Below, piece after piece: positions 36,801 through 49,000 of a DNA stretch of 64,000 nt; the first letter of the stretch is position 1, and the number at the start of each line of letters is the position of its first letter. The stretch lies in assembly GCF_035083965.1 (NCBI RefSeq), contig NC_089724.1, positions 28,519,435 to 28,583,434 of the forward strand, given 5' to 3'. The stretch is from Branchiostoma lanceolatum. Its lineage: Eukaryota; Chordata; Leptocardii; Amphioxiformes; Branchiostomatidae. The notes under the pieces were generated by a model that searched no databases, was not told the origin of the DNA, and saw only the letters and a list, made by a program, of their open reading frames with translations. A program made the position numbers and the translations under genes.

Positions 36801-39800
36801 AAGTGTTTTTATCATACTTAAGGTTACTGTGAGTGTAGCAGAAACCTGAGACCCAAATAGAAATCAAATTGTCAGAAAACGATAAAGACTGAGAGAAAAA
36901 ACAAACTTACATCTTATAATCAGCGAGGAGAATCTCCAGCTCAGCAATTTTGAATGAAGACCTGGCCAGGTCATCTTCAGAAACTTTAGCCCGCCTGTTT
37001 CAGGGAGAAAACATGAAGTGCATCAAATCTGTTGCTGACCTTACAAATTATTATAATCCAATATCATGGATTATAGCCATACACCATCTCATGTTTGCAA
37101 AGCTGGTGTGTAACTCTAAATAACAGACACAGTTACTTAATGGGCAAGTGCAGGACTTTCTTGAGGCGCTTGGAAACTTAATTTTACAAAGACGGTGAAG
37201 CATTTGTTGTTTTAGATGTTTGCGGAGTAACGAAGTGTTGGAAAACAAACACACAAACACACAAACACATACACAGACATATATACATGCATGTGCGCGC
37301 ACACACACACATAAATACACACATAAACACACATACATGTATGTACATGCTTGTGCGCGCACACACACATACACACATGTACACACACCTGCAGGCATAT
37401 ACACACAGTACATACAGACACACACAGAGACACTAACACATCTACACGCACACATAAATAAACATACTTACAGACACAAAAACACACATATATGCATACA
37501 CACATGCACAAACATATACATGTACACATACACACATTAAAACACACACACACACAAACGTGCACAAACACACACACACACATACACATACAGGCATTTA
37601 CACACATCTACACGCACGCACAAATACACATAGTACAATTACAACCACACACGCACAAACACAGACTAACACACAAACTTACGTACACGCACATACGTAC
37701 ACAGACACACACACACAAACTTACTCATACACACACAGACAGATGCACACACACAGACACAAACACACAAATACACATAGTGTTGAACAAGCTTAGAAAA
37801 GTTAGACACCATGCATCTTTAGAAGAGCTGACATTTCTTCCTATGGGTTACACCATTTGTTTTTGTGCATTTCTAAGATTAATATGAGGCAAGTTTTGAA
37901 TAAACTGCACGATAATGGTTACTGCTATATTACATGTTCTTACCTGTGAAGAGCATTCAGGGTCTCCTGCCAGTGGACTGAAGCTGTATCTCTCCTCAGA
38001 CTACAAAGGAATAACAGATAAAGACAGTTAAAGTGATGAAATGTCACTGCAAACTGTCCTGAAATATTTGTAGTCTCTGACTCAGCATAAGTAGAGATTA
38101 CACAGTTGCAGTTGAATAGTAATTTGCAGTTTTGGTAAGAAATTTTCTTACTGAAAAGACTATATGAGTTATTTCATGTCTCATCGATGATAATATCAAG
38201 GTGCATAGACTGATATTACATTTAGCAATTCCTTTCACAAAACAGTTGAAAAACTTCCTGCAATGGACAAGATACAACAATTCTCATTGGATAAGGCCAC
38301 ACTGGATTGATTCTTTGGGTCTTGCATGTACCATTCAAAATATGAATCAACTCCATAATACTGTTACTGTTTTACATTGTCTTTTAATTCAACAATGCAT
38401 TAAAAGTGCAAAACATATTGTTTGAAATGTTAACTAGGCACTAGGGATGCCTTTTTTTGGGCCTGTCTGTTCTATTGATACAAAAAATGCAAGAACCAAC
38501 AAAGTACATTGGTATGGCCTTAAACAATCTGATATTTTCATTATAAGTTATGGCTATAAATATAGGGTCATGATCATTCAATCCCCCTCCTTTCTCTTAC
38601 ATCTGACATCATCATCATCATCATAATGACATCATCAAACTGACTAAACAGTTTCTTACTGGCTAGAGAAGGCTGCTTCTCCCTGACTCTGCTGAGAGTA
38701 GGAAAGGAAACATGCTGGAATGAGAACAAAAACACAAACAAACAACACAACAGGCTAAAGAAAAGCAAAGTCAACAGGTAAACATGTTGATTATAGAATA
38801 AATAAGGGCAAACTATGAGGGGAAATGAGAGTTGGCGTAGTTCTTCACCTTAACTGAAATCTCTGAAGAGTCGTAGAGAGAGCAAGTGATACGCGCAGGG
38901 GTGGTCAAAGTACTGTGTCCAACTGTTCCCGTAAAGTAACTTTTTTGGTTAATGTTTCTAAGAAAAAACAAACAAACAAGGAAATTACAACTTACCTTCA
39001 TCCTCAGTTCAACGCCTCTCACCACTTTAAAGGATAGAAGGACAGCTAGTAGACTTACAGTTCTGCAAAAGGCAAGACACCATATGATAGCCCTACCGGT
39101 CGAAGGTCATCTGTCACCTGCACCGCGCCAATTGCGACACTCAATTCAAAACTCATATAAGAGTCTACCATTTCGCAAAGACTGCTATTAATACTCTTAT
39201 TACCCTCGCACTGTGAGAAACTGGAATTCATTGCCTCAAGAAGTCACGGAGATAGCTGACCCTCCCGAATTCAAGGAGGCGGTGCTCCTGCACCTCAGAG
39301 GACAATAAAAGCGCAACGCACTCCCCTGGGCGCTTTACCCCAACAAGAGGGGTGTTGCCCAGTACCCAATCAAGATCAAGATCAAGACCTCTTCCTTTGA
39401 CTCCGTAGTCATTTTCTCGACACTTCGACACAGTCGTACAGACTTCAGATGTTTAGAAAACAAAGTCTCACAGTGTCTCTGGTTTACTCCGCAACAACAA
39501 TACCTTTATAGGTTTACAGATATATGTGACTAAGAACAACTAAAACTTCTGTCTTTTCTGTTTAGTTCGAAATTGTCCTTACAAACTTTGCTGACCTTGA
39601 ACCTTAGCCAACCTTAGTCACGGAGCGCCACATGAACTTGTTTCTACTTAGTTTAGCTACAAAATTAGCGCTTTTTGAAGTTCTAAAGTCTTTCGTGGCA
39701 TGTACACAACAACTATACGTAGAATTAAACGACGATTTGTAACTTTATCCGGGGATTTCAATCTATTTTTGTCGTCTAAACAGGAGAGAACAGATTTCCT

Positions 39801-39846
39801 CACCTAGTTCACTCGAACTTGTCATCTGTGTAGAACCCGTGTCCAT
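33885..39846 (-). CDS. Coiled-coil protein of unknown function (233 aa, 10 exons)
   Basis: Minus-strand exons: 39,846-39,804, 39,024-38,996, 38,691-38,660, 38,000-37,944, 36,994-36,911, 36,596-36,564, 36,098-36,066, 35,015-34,983, 34,452-34,378 and 34,167-33,885. All have GT/AG ends, phases agree at every join, and they sum to 702 bases (234 codons with stop). The protein starts MDTGSTQMTSSSEL. Its middle is charged and helical, with a repeated module, FKIAELEILLADYK and FRIAELEILLEEKR. Three exons in a row are exactly 33 bases, 11 residues each (RADDAKVRHER, ELYQSRADLVT, AMCELHQEKKS). The last exon ends basic (KIGKKFIGLVVAAGSKMFQQ). No named domain is recognised. A cytoskeletal or ciliary scaffold role is possible but only a guess. 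I do not know an orthologue. Confidence 0.75.
34168..34377. other. Intron 9 of the coiled-coil gene
   Basis: An ordinary short intron. Intron 8 (34,453-34,982) likewise holds nothing I can name. Confidence 0.5.
35274..35793. mobile_element. hAT-type MITE, 520 bp, perfect 8-bp target duplication
   Basis: TIRs TAGGGGTGGGTACCGGTAC and its inverse lie exactly at the ends, flanked on both sides by GTCTATAC. The 8-bp duplication and the 'AGGGGTGGG' tip are hallmarks of hAT elements. It lies in intron 7 of the coiled-coil gene and has no coding capacity. Related copies lie at 46,780-47,094, 53,070-53,170 and 62,794-63,182. Confidence 0.9.
37240..37790. repeat. 550-base CA-rich simple repeat in intron 4
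   Basis: Imperfect CACACA runs with 'caaa', 'cata' and 'cgca' variants fill most of the intron between the 57-base and 84-base exons of the coiled-coil gene. Confidence 0.95.
39031..39310 (+). mobile_element. LINE fragment, C-terminal end of reverse-transcriptase ORF
   Basis: The plus-strand translation gives LTVLQKARHHMIALPVEG, then RQLRHSIQNSYKSLPFRKD, then PRTVRNWNSLPQEVTEIAD and FKEAVL. This is the ending seen in many invertebrate non-LTR retrotransposon polyproteins (CR1/L2-like, 'RTVRDWNSLP' motif). One TAA interrupts it between FRKDCY and YSYYPRTV. It is 5' truncated, as is usual, and lies in intron 1 of the coiled-coil gene, antisense to it. Confidence 0.75.
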
Positions 39847-40700
39847 GGCAACCGGCGTAAACAGGAAAAATCGAACGCAGGGAGGAATGACCCTGAGTTC
39901 TTTCAAGTTAGAAATGAAAGAAATCGTCCAAAACAAGAATTTTGTCGTCTCATTTCTAAAACCAAAACCTCTATTAAGACGCAAAGATCGTTTGTTAAAA
40001 GCATGAGATGATCTAGTTGACCACTGACAATACATATAAGAAGATGTCCGCGTTTTCTCGCTACAATTTGTGCTTCGTCATGCCTGTTGTACCGCGGATG
40101 AGCACAAGAGTAACAATCGGGTTGTGCCTGTGAAAACCTGGTAATGTGTCACCATTATGACGCCTTTAATATAGTAAATAAGCAAAGAACGGAAGATTGT
40201 TATTAACTGGGAATTGGACTGTTGTTTCATATATTCACCCTAATACCAAAAGTGACAAACTGTCATCACGAAAGTCACCCGCCCGAAGTTCATGGAACGA
40301 ACGGACTACTTTCTCTCGCGGAATGAACTGAAATTTCAATTCTCACTTTGCGTGCAGGAGAGGATCAACAATACCGTCATATATAATATGATAAAAACAA
40401 TGAATGACCAGTTAATGGAATGCATTGATCCCCATTGTGGCTCTAAACTCGATCCAACTGTTATTGCAATTTACATCAAAGCAAACAATGATACCTGCTC
40501 TCGAGCCCGGAAAAGTCATAAAAGGCAAGGATGGGTGATGTCCTTGGTGCTGATCTCATCATCTGCCTGTATCATCTGCGCCTGTCGTCCTATAGCATCC
40601 CGCTAGATGGCGCTTCCACACCAGTGACCGTCTGAGCTACATTTTCCTTGTAAATTTCCGCTTTATCAGCTTAGATAGGATACCGTTTGATTTAACTTAT
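39847..40700. other. Upstream region of the coiled-coil gene
   Basis: This stretch should hold the promoter of the minus-strand gene. A plus-strand ATG at 40,292 opens a 104-codon frame (MERTDYFLSRNELKFQ...) with no recognised domain. It could be a divergent transcript or chance. No TATA box can be assigned with confidence. Confidence 0.35.
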
Positions 40701-40707
40701 ACTTATC

Positions 40708-42168
40708 TAGAGTTCCACGAACACATCATCTTCGCCAAATAATCAAGGCTTATTATGGAGAGTGATTAATATTTACGTGATCATGCACCACCCAAGTTAT
40801 GATGGGGCGAATGAGTCCAGTCTAGATAGGGTTAAAACCATTTAGTGGTACAGGACTAGTATATGTGTAGAGTACTAGTGTGCTGATATATGTAATAACT
40901 GGTCATGAAAAAATATGAGAATGTTGATATTATATGGGCCACAAAGGTTCGATATTACAGTGTTGTAAGTTGAAAGTGATGATGAAATGGTACAGTCAAT
41001 ATATATGAATAGAATAAATCTTTATTCCATATCATACACATTTTGAAAGACATAGTACATGTACATGTGACTTTTCCGCACCTAGCAGTGGTGCAGTTTT
41101 GGTGCAGTGTACTCTCCAAGCAGAGGAGTGGTCTGGCTGGGTTTTGACGTGTTTTAAGTGTTTTTGTCAGGCTTTCTATTTTGTCCCCTTTTCGTTATGT
41201 CACCAACCGTGTTGAACAAAAATGCCTAAACTGAACGCGTTAAAAACCAGCAGGATCCACACCTCTGCTTGGAGAATAGTTTATTTATTTGACCTACATG
41301 TACGTTTATGCAAGGCCATCTGTTTACATGACCTGACACTGTCCCATGTCCCATTATAAAATGCAGTGGGTTAACAAACTTTCCTTACTAATTATGCAAA
41401 TTAGCTCCTTATTTGCATAGTCATTGATTATGTAAAGCACCATCTGAGCTTTCTGCATACCAAACGTCACGACGATCGGTCGACCCCTTCTCAAGTTATT
41501 TATGTCCGAATGTCAAAACAAAAACACCCACTGCAGTTCCAATCAAGCCGCTAGGGGGGCCAAATTTACAGAACTTACTTTCTGTGGCATGAACGAATTA
41601 CCACACAAAAATCATGACCATAGCACTTTCAGAAAATATGCCCCTGAATTTTGAAGCTCCGCTGCAGTACCTTAGGTACCCGCTAGAAGGCCCATTATCG
41701 AACTTGACCTTCCTTTCTGTAAACCCTGACCATCCACTAAATATCATACAAATCCATCAACAGCTTCTCGAGTTATGCTGGCGACATACAAATACACATC
41801 CCCACAAAGCCCGCTGCAGTACCGACGGAAATTACCAGGGGAACCATTTTTGAACTTGGCCTCCGTTTTCACAACATCTACACACCTGCAAGAAATCATG
41901 AAGATCCATCAACGTTTCCGTCACTTTTTTTGCCTGCATACAAACACAAAAAAGTCCGCTGTAGTACTGTTGAAAAACGCAAGGTGAACCATTTTCGAAA
42001 TTGACCTTCCTTTGCACAACCACTACACATCTACCAAAAATCATAAAGATTCATTGAAGTTTTCTTGAGTTATACTCCTGACCTACATTCAGACCCACCC
42101 AACAGATTTTTTAACCGAAAACATAATCTTCTCCGAGTACAAGTACTCGGAGAAGATAATTACCGTCG
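40708..42168. mobile_element. Composite of TIR families A and C
   Basis: It begins with the family A tip at 40,711 and keeps the family A interior to about 41,280. Family C units in reverse orientation follow (41,380-42,168) and end in the palindrome GAGTACAAGTACTC. No protein was found. Confidence 0.65.
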
Positions 42169-42169
42169 C

Positions 42170-43097
42170 CAAGCAGGTTATATTTACCTTCGTCAATAAG
42201 GTTATGTTTTGGATAGCGTTTGTGTGTGTGTGTGTGCAGTCGAACCGCAGAGCTCTATGCGCAGCATTCTCTAAGACGGCGTTCGCCGGGTCACAGCTGG
42301 ACCCGGGTTGAACCCTGTTGCATGGGTGTAAACAGCTACCTGTGGTGCAAAAGACCTCAGACCCACATAATGTTTACACTTTTATCATATCTACAGGGCT
42401 TGCCCAGTACAGCCATGTAGGTATTTCGTGCATTGTAAAATGACAGCGAACGCTGTGGCCTTCAAAATATCAGAATATTTGGTCAGTTTATTTGTGCTTG
42501 TCTTATTTACAGTTCACCTGGATCCAACTAGATATTAACATCGCGTGATAGCCCATTTCCTCACCTTTAGATTGATGCCAAAGTCCCTTGGATAATTTTA
42601 CCGGAACCAGTTTTGCCCCCCAAAAAAACTGCGTCAATACCTACTTTGCGGTGGTGAAATTTCTGCCTAGCTGTTCCTACCGATGCTTTGGCATTTGGCA
42701 GAAGCTCTCCTGTGCTTTGGATACATTTTGATACATTTTGCGTGGCATAACCAAACCCATTTCTCGGCATTAGAAGCTTTGTAAACGCAGCTACCATATG
42801 CAATATAATAAGTGACATGATAACAGTCAAGTACAGACAGACAGAGATTTTAGTACAAGGTACCTAATCTTTAAAAGATAGTCAAATTTGAAGTCAATCA
42901 TTCAAAATCCTGCGTTCGAACAATTAGTTAGAGATTAACGCGTTCTAGGGTAACCTGCGGTTTGACTGGGACGGTCCATTGCATAAGAACAAGTAGATAA
43001 AACCACCTTTAAATAACTAATGAGAAACTGAATTGAAAACTGGTCCAACGAGCCCTTGCTGTTCAAAGCGGGTTACACCTAGGTTAATCTACAAAAG
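42170..43097. other. Upstream region of the BBOX1-like gene
   Basis: 42,160-42,240 is a broken edge of another repeat ('aaggttatgttttggatagc') with a short GT run. The remainder holds no exon I can support. The BBOX1-like promoter should lie near 42,900-43,090. Confidence 0.4.
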
Positions 43098-46000
43098 ATG
43101 GCGTTTGTTTCGGCCTTGAGGGGTACGCGTCCACGTTTGCTCACGTCATTCAGCAAACTACCGGGCAGCATTTCCGTGACAAATGCAAGCATCGCGAGGT
43201 CCCTGGCAACTGCATTTGCGCTAAAACCGCTGGTGGGCTACCAAATTCGGCCCCTGTTTGTCGGCAGGTCGCGAGTCCTTTACGTTACACATGAAGGAAC
43301 GCGTGGTATGTCCCAGGGTCATACCAAGACTTCACCGGGTAAAAGGGTCGAAAAGGCGACAGCGGTTGACACTGAAGAGGTCTTGAAGGTGGAATGGTCC
43401 ACGGGAGGGGTGAGCAAGTACCCATATGTCTGGCTGAGGGACAACTGTCAGGTGGGTGAGTCTATTTACGTTGGAATTTTCCATTATAGTCTGTACGTGT
43501 CTAGATACCAACCACTTAGTAAGCAATGGTTCTCGTACCAGAAATGCATCGATCTGTGTTAATCAAGCTGTCTAATTGTCTCAGGTCATCATTGCTAGCT
43601 TTTTTTCTCACTTTATGTTCGGACCAATACCAGTGCCCCAAGTGTTTCGCGGCGGAACACAACAATCGTCGGATCATGACGTCAGACATTGACCTTGACG
43701 TCGCTCCCGTCACAACGGAGGTGTCGGATAAAGGTCAGTGACCCGACAGGAGCGACTGCTTCTTGTCTTAATCAAGCCGAAACCTACCTACATTCTGGGA
43801 GAGGAGTTGGGATTTTCCTTCTTTCCTTTCTATTCATTACTGTGGTGCTACGTTGTCTTTCGGCGTTTCCATAACCATGTAGCTACATACCGAGGCTTAT
43901 ACAGTAATTATGGTATCGCAACCAGCCCCGTCTAGACATGTTTTTCCGCCTAGGTGCACTCTTATCATTTTAATCCTTTCGCCGAGAAGGTTATGTTTTG
44001 CACAGCGTTCGTGTGCGTGTGTGTACACGATAACTCGAGAATGCCTAAATGGATTGACTTTATACTTGGTAGGTGAGTAGGTCTTTGTGAGACCACGAAG
44101 TTATTAGAGTTTGGACCCCCTAGCAGCTTTCTGTGGTACTGCAGCGGAACTTCCGGTTTTGATATCTCGTGTTCTGGACATGATATGGGCATGTCTTTTT
44201 AGTGATAAATAGTTCTTGGACGGGAGAGTAATTCATGTAGGTTTTGCCCCTCTAGCGACTTTTTTTGGGTCTGCAGGAGCCGGGTTCGTCTCAAATTTTG
44301 AAGAAAAAACAACAACTCAAGAAGAAGTTGACGAATCGTCATGACATTCGGTATGTAGATAGCTTAAGTGGTGATTGACAAAATCGTAAGTTAATTATGC
44401 AAATCAGGATATAATTTGCATAATTAATTAGGAAAATTTATAAATCCGCTGCTTTTCATTATAGGACTTTCAAACACGTGACATGTGTAACCGAGAAAGA
44501 GAGGAATACTAATAGATATGAATTGTGCCAATGAATAACTTATTTGCATAGTTAATTGCAAAATACTATATTCCGTTGCTAAGATAAGACTCTCATACTT
44601 CGAACAACTTGTATTATTTGGTTAGAGAAGATGGTCAACTGACATAATTCATGCAAATGAGGTCCTTATTTGCGTAACAAAAATTTGTGGAATGCCACTT
44701 GAAAAGGTTAACATCAATCAGCGAAGGTATGGGGTCGTACAACTTTTCGTGTTGTTCAAACTTTACTTTTGCCTTTTTCAGATGGAGGGAGCAGTCTGTA
44801 CGTGACTTGGCCGGACGGACACCGGAGCCAGTACGACTGGCAGTGGCTGCGGGACCGATGCTTCAGTCCGCAGGCCAGGGCGGACAGGGAGAAACAATGG
44901 AAGAATAAGGTGGAAGAAAAGAGCCCCCCACCCTCGTCTTACATTTGTAGCCAATCGCAAGCGCATGCATGAACATGACAATACTTGACGTCTTTTGAAC
45001 GTCCATAGCTTAACAATACGTCACTTATGAACACGTAAGAAACAAGAAAAGCTGGCAGGGATAAAGCATGGTTATGGCGCGGCTAGCTCTAGCTCCTGGT
45101 TGTGTGAAAAAAAGAAACTCCAAATATCCTATGACCATAGCACTTGCAGAAAACAGCCCTCAAATTTTGAAGCTCGGCTGCAGTACCTTAGGTACCCGCT
45201 AGAAGGCCCATTATCGAACATGACCTTCCTTTCTGTAAACCCTACCCACCCACTAAATATCATGCAGAACCATCGACAGCTTCTCGAGTTATGTTGGCGA
45301 CATACAAATACACAAAGCCCGCTGCAGTACCGACGGAAAATTCCAGGGGCCAATTTTTTAAGTTGACCTCCGTTCTTACGACCGCTCCTCACCTACCGAG
45401 TGTTGGAACTCGTACTTGTCGGCAAGTACGAAGCTGAAATTTCAATCTGACATGTTGTGTACCAAGATGTCTCTACCCTCACATCTGTTTATAAATAACA
45501 ATCATTAGTCTTGTTCATAAGATCCGAAGTGTGAAAATCGCCATGGGTCCTGGCATTTTTGCTGCATACGATATTCAATGCACTGGTAACCTGAAAATAG
45601 ATGATTGAGCTTCAGAAGGATGACGGCTGAGACGCGACGATTTACCGCTTTCGACCTTTTATTCAAAAGTCTTCATCACAATCAAATGGCAGCCTGAAAC
45701 TTTTAGCGCTCGTCCACCCGCTTCGTACAATGTCAATGTGGGCAAATTTGATAGATATGGCACATTTTCTCAACGTTTGTACAACGAAGTATATTTGTAA
45801 ATATTTTCAGAAACTTCTATTCATTTGTATTTTCAGAAACAACTGTGGGGGGCAGACATCGCAGCAAACCTGCCAACATTTGACTTTCCCGCACTCTTGA
45901 CAGACGACCGAGCCTTGTACGACTTCCTGTACGGCCTGGACACCGTCGGCCTCGTTCTGGTGCAAAACGTGCCACGTCACCTCGGCCAGGTGGAGAAACT

Positions 46001-49000
46001 GGCCAATCGCGTGTCGTTTCTCAAACAGAATGTCTACGGGCAAGTGTCTCGTTTGACATTTTTTTTTAAATTTCGCTTTAGGCCACTATCCGCACATTGT
46101 ACTTCTTGATTTAGATTCAGCTTTTAAGGACAACAATAAGACAGCTGACTCACCTATTGTATAGTAAATGAATTTGCGACCAGGAAGGCTTCGGCCATTT
46201 GATTCTGCACTTCACACTCATTCATACATTCATCCATTCATTCATTCATTCAATCAATCATTAATCCATTCTCTCTCGTACTTTATTCCTCCATTGGGTG
46301 GGCATTGCATAGCTGAAGTATTTACAAAGGGGGCGTCCTGACACTTAACATGTGGCATATAGCGATCCTGTTTTATAAAATGAATTATATTCCTATATTG
46401 TATTCATGTTTACAATCTTTTGGAGGGCAGGTGAACGAACCTGCCAGGGGTATCCCATGCCCCACACGTCTAGTCTACCGGTGACCATTGGGACACTAAA
46501 AATCATTCAATCAGATCTATCATATCATATCTATAAAACTGTCTTTTCTCACGTAATCTATGTAATCTTCATTCATTCATTCGTTCTTTCATTCATTCAT
46601 TCATCCATTCATTCATCTTTTCAGGGCTGAGATCGTTGTGAAGAGCAAACCTGACGACGTTCGTACGAGCGAGGCCGACTCCACTCGCCACCTGGAAATA
46701 CACAACGACGAGCCTTACTACAGCTACGCACCTGGCGTGCGTTCCAGTTTAAATCGTCTTCACTTCATTAATCATCTATTCGGGGTGGATACCGGTTCGC
46801 TGGACCTGATTCGGACCTTTATAACATTCAAGAACCGAGTCCAAAACATGAATGCCTAAAACCTGAGTCCGAAAAAAGCTGAACAAAATACAAATATATG
46901 TTTCTATTTTTTTTTATAAAAAGTGTTTTGAGTCTCCCCTCTGACAAAAAAGGCATTTAAAATAAGTGCAACATTCAAATATCAAACACTGGTTTATCTT
47001 GAAAGTCTTCTCACCAAGAAACTTTTATGGTTGTGCGTGTCAGTACCTAATCTTGGACTTGGACCTTATTAAGCCAAACCGGTATCCACCCCTAATATCT
47101 ATCCATAGTGTTGGTATAAAACCTGGTTCTGCTAGTTCTTTCCTTAGTCGCTGACGAAAGATATAGCTGATGCTGTCTGAAACGTCTGACTGTTTCAGAA
47201 TTTTATCCAGTTGCTTGAGTAACTATTTTTGGCGTATCCTATTAACTGGATGTCTAACCTTAACGTTCCAGTTTCAGGCTAGCCCGTTGGACGGTAAAGA
47301 AGACACGAAACATAAAATATCATGATATCACAAACACGGAATACGGTATAAGGTCAGAGATTTGCCATTCATTGTTTAGACAGGTAATACAAGTTTCCAC
47401 GTTAATGTACTCCTTGATAGAAGATGCAGGGATATATTGAAACACACCTTTCATAGATCCTAATACAATTGACGGTCAAAATAACGTATTGCTATTGATA
47501 GAATCCATACTTGAAAAGCATTTGTCCTGGTCACACAATCGTCTCACAGGTTCAGCTGCTGCACTACATCGAGCAGACCAAGGGGGAGGGGGGCACGAGT
47601 CTACTCGTGGACAGTTTCAACGCCGCGTACCAACTCAAGGAAGAGGATCCAGAGGCCTTTTGGCTCCTCACCACCTTCAAGGTCCATTTTATCCATAAGA
47701 AGGCCAAACACAAGGCCCACATAAGGAATATCTGCCAAATCATCAGGTGAGCAAGATATTTATCTATCTTACACTGCACGAAATGGCCTCGTTTCCCGGC
47801 GTATACGTACTGGGATTTTTCTGTATTTTTGTCGGATACTGACGGATACTGACGGATACATGCGGATTCGTGTAAGGTATCCGACTATTTCCGCACCGGT
47901 ATATGGAATATTTCCTGAAGAATCCGAAAGTAAGGGATTTTCGACGAATACGGAGCCGTACACTGTACGGAAATGCCTCCGATCCTGACGGATACGAACA
48001 GGAATTTTTCTGTATTTTTGGCGGATACTGACGGATACATGCGGATTCGTGTAACGTATCCGACTATTTCCGCACCGGTATATGGAATATTTCCTGAAGA
48101 ATCCGAAAGTAAGGGATTTTCGACGAATACGGAGCCGTACACTGTACGGAAATGCCTCCGATCCTGACGGATACGAACAGGAATTTTTCTGTATTTTTGG
48201 CGGATACTGACGGATACTGACGGATTCGTGTAACGTATCCGACTATTTCCGCACCGGTATATGGAATATTTCCTGAAGAATCCGAAAGTAAGGGATTTTC
48301 GACGAATACGGAGCCGTACACTGTACGGAAATGCCACAGATCCTGACGGATGCGTACAGGGATTTTTCTGTATTTTGAAGAAAATGGTGAATACTGACGG
48401 ATACAGGTGGACAAAACAACGAATCCGTAACGGATCCGACTAAGTGCTTCCATTCCTAATTTAACTATACCCAAAACATCATTTTGAATGACAGGAAGTT
48501 TGGGAAAGCCTGTATGTAACATATGTATCATTTCATATCTCAACATAATGTATTTCTAAGTTCAAAAACTATCAAATACAATACAATACGGAAGTACTAT
48601 GTGGCTAAATGATCCATTTCATTTGAGACAGGCTGAGGGACATCCACATACTCAAAGCACCACTGCATATGCAGGTTAATGTCGGTAAATTGGGGTTGTG
48701 CAAGCACAATGTTCTGAAAAATTATGAAATGTATTACAATTAACACCATCACAACATTGTGGTAATATTTACTACTGTATAGTGCCCTTGGACCAAAATC
48801 ATCTACATGTTCTAAATATTCCACTAAAGTAATAAAAGCCTTATTTGTGGCCAGCTCTTCGTCTAAAAGCCATCAGATACAATTGTTTCAAATACAGAGG
48901 TTGAAAATAGAAAGTAACATTATACTGTCTGAAGAACTCCCATGATGACACGCCACATTTTAAACGTAAGTAGCATATGCCGTGGAACTGCATGTGTATA

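Noticed and set aside
37051-37887. Several long frames rich in Cys/Val or His/Thr
   Set aside because: They are translations of a CA-rich simple repeat.
40292-40606. 104-codon plus-strand frame opposite the coiled-coil gene promoter
   Set aside because: No domain, no splice partner and no repeat of the frame elsewhere; kept only as a note.
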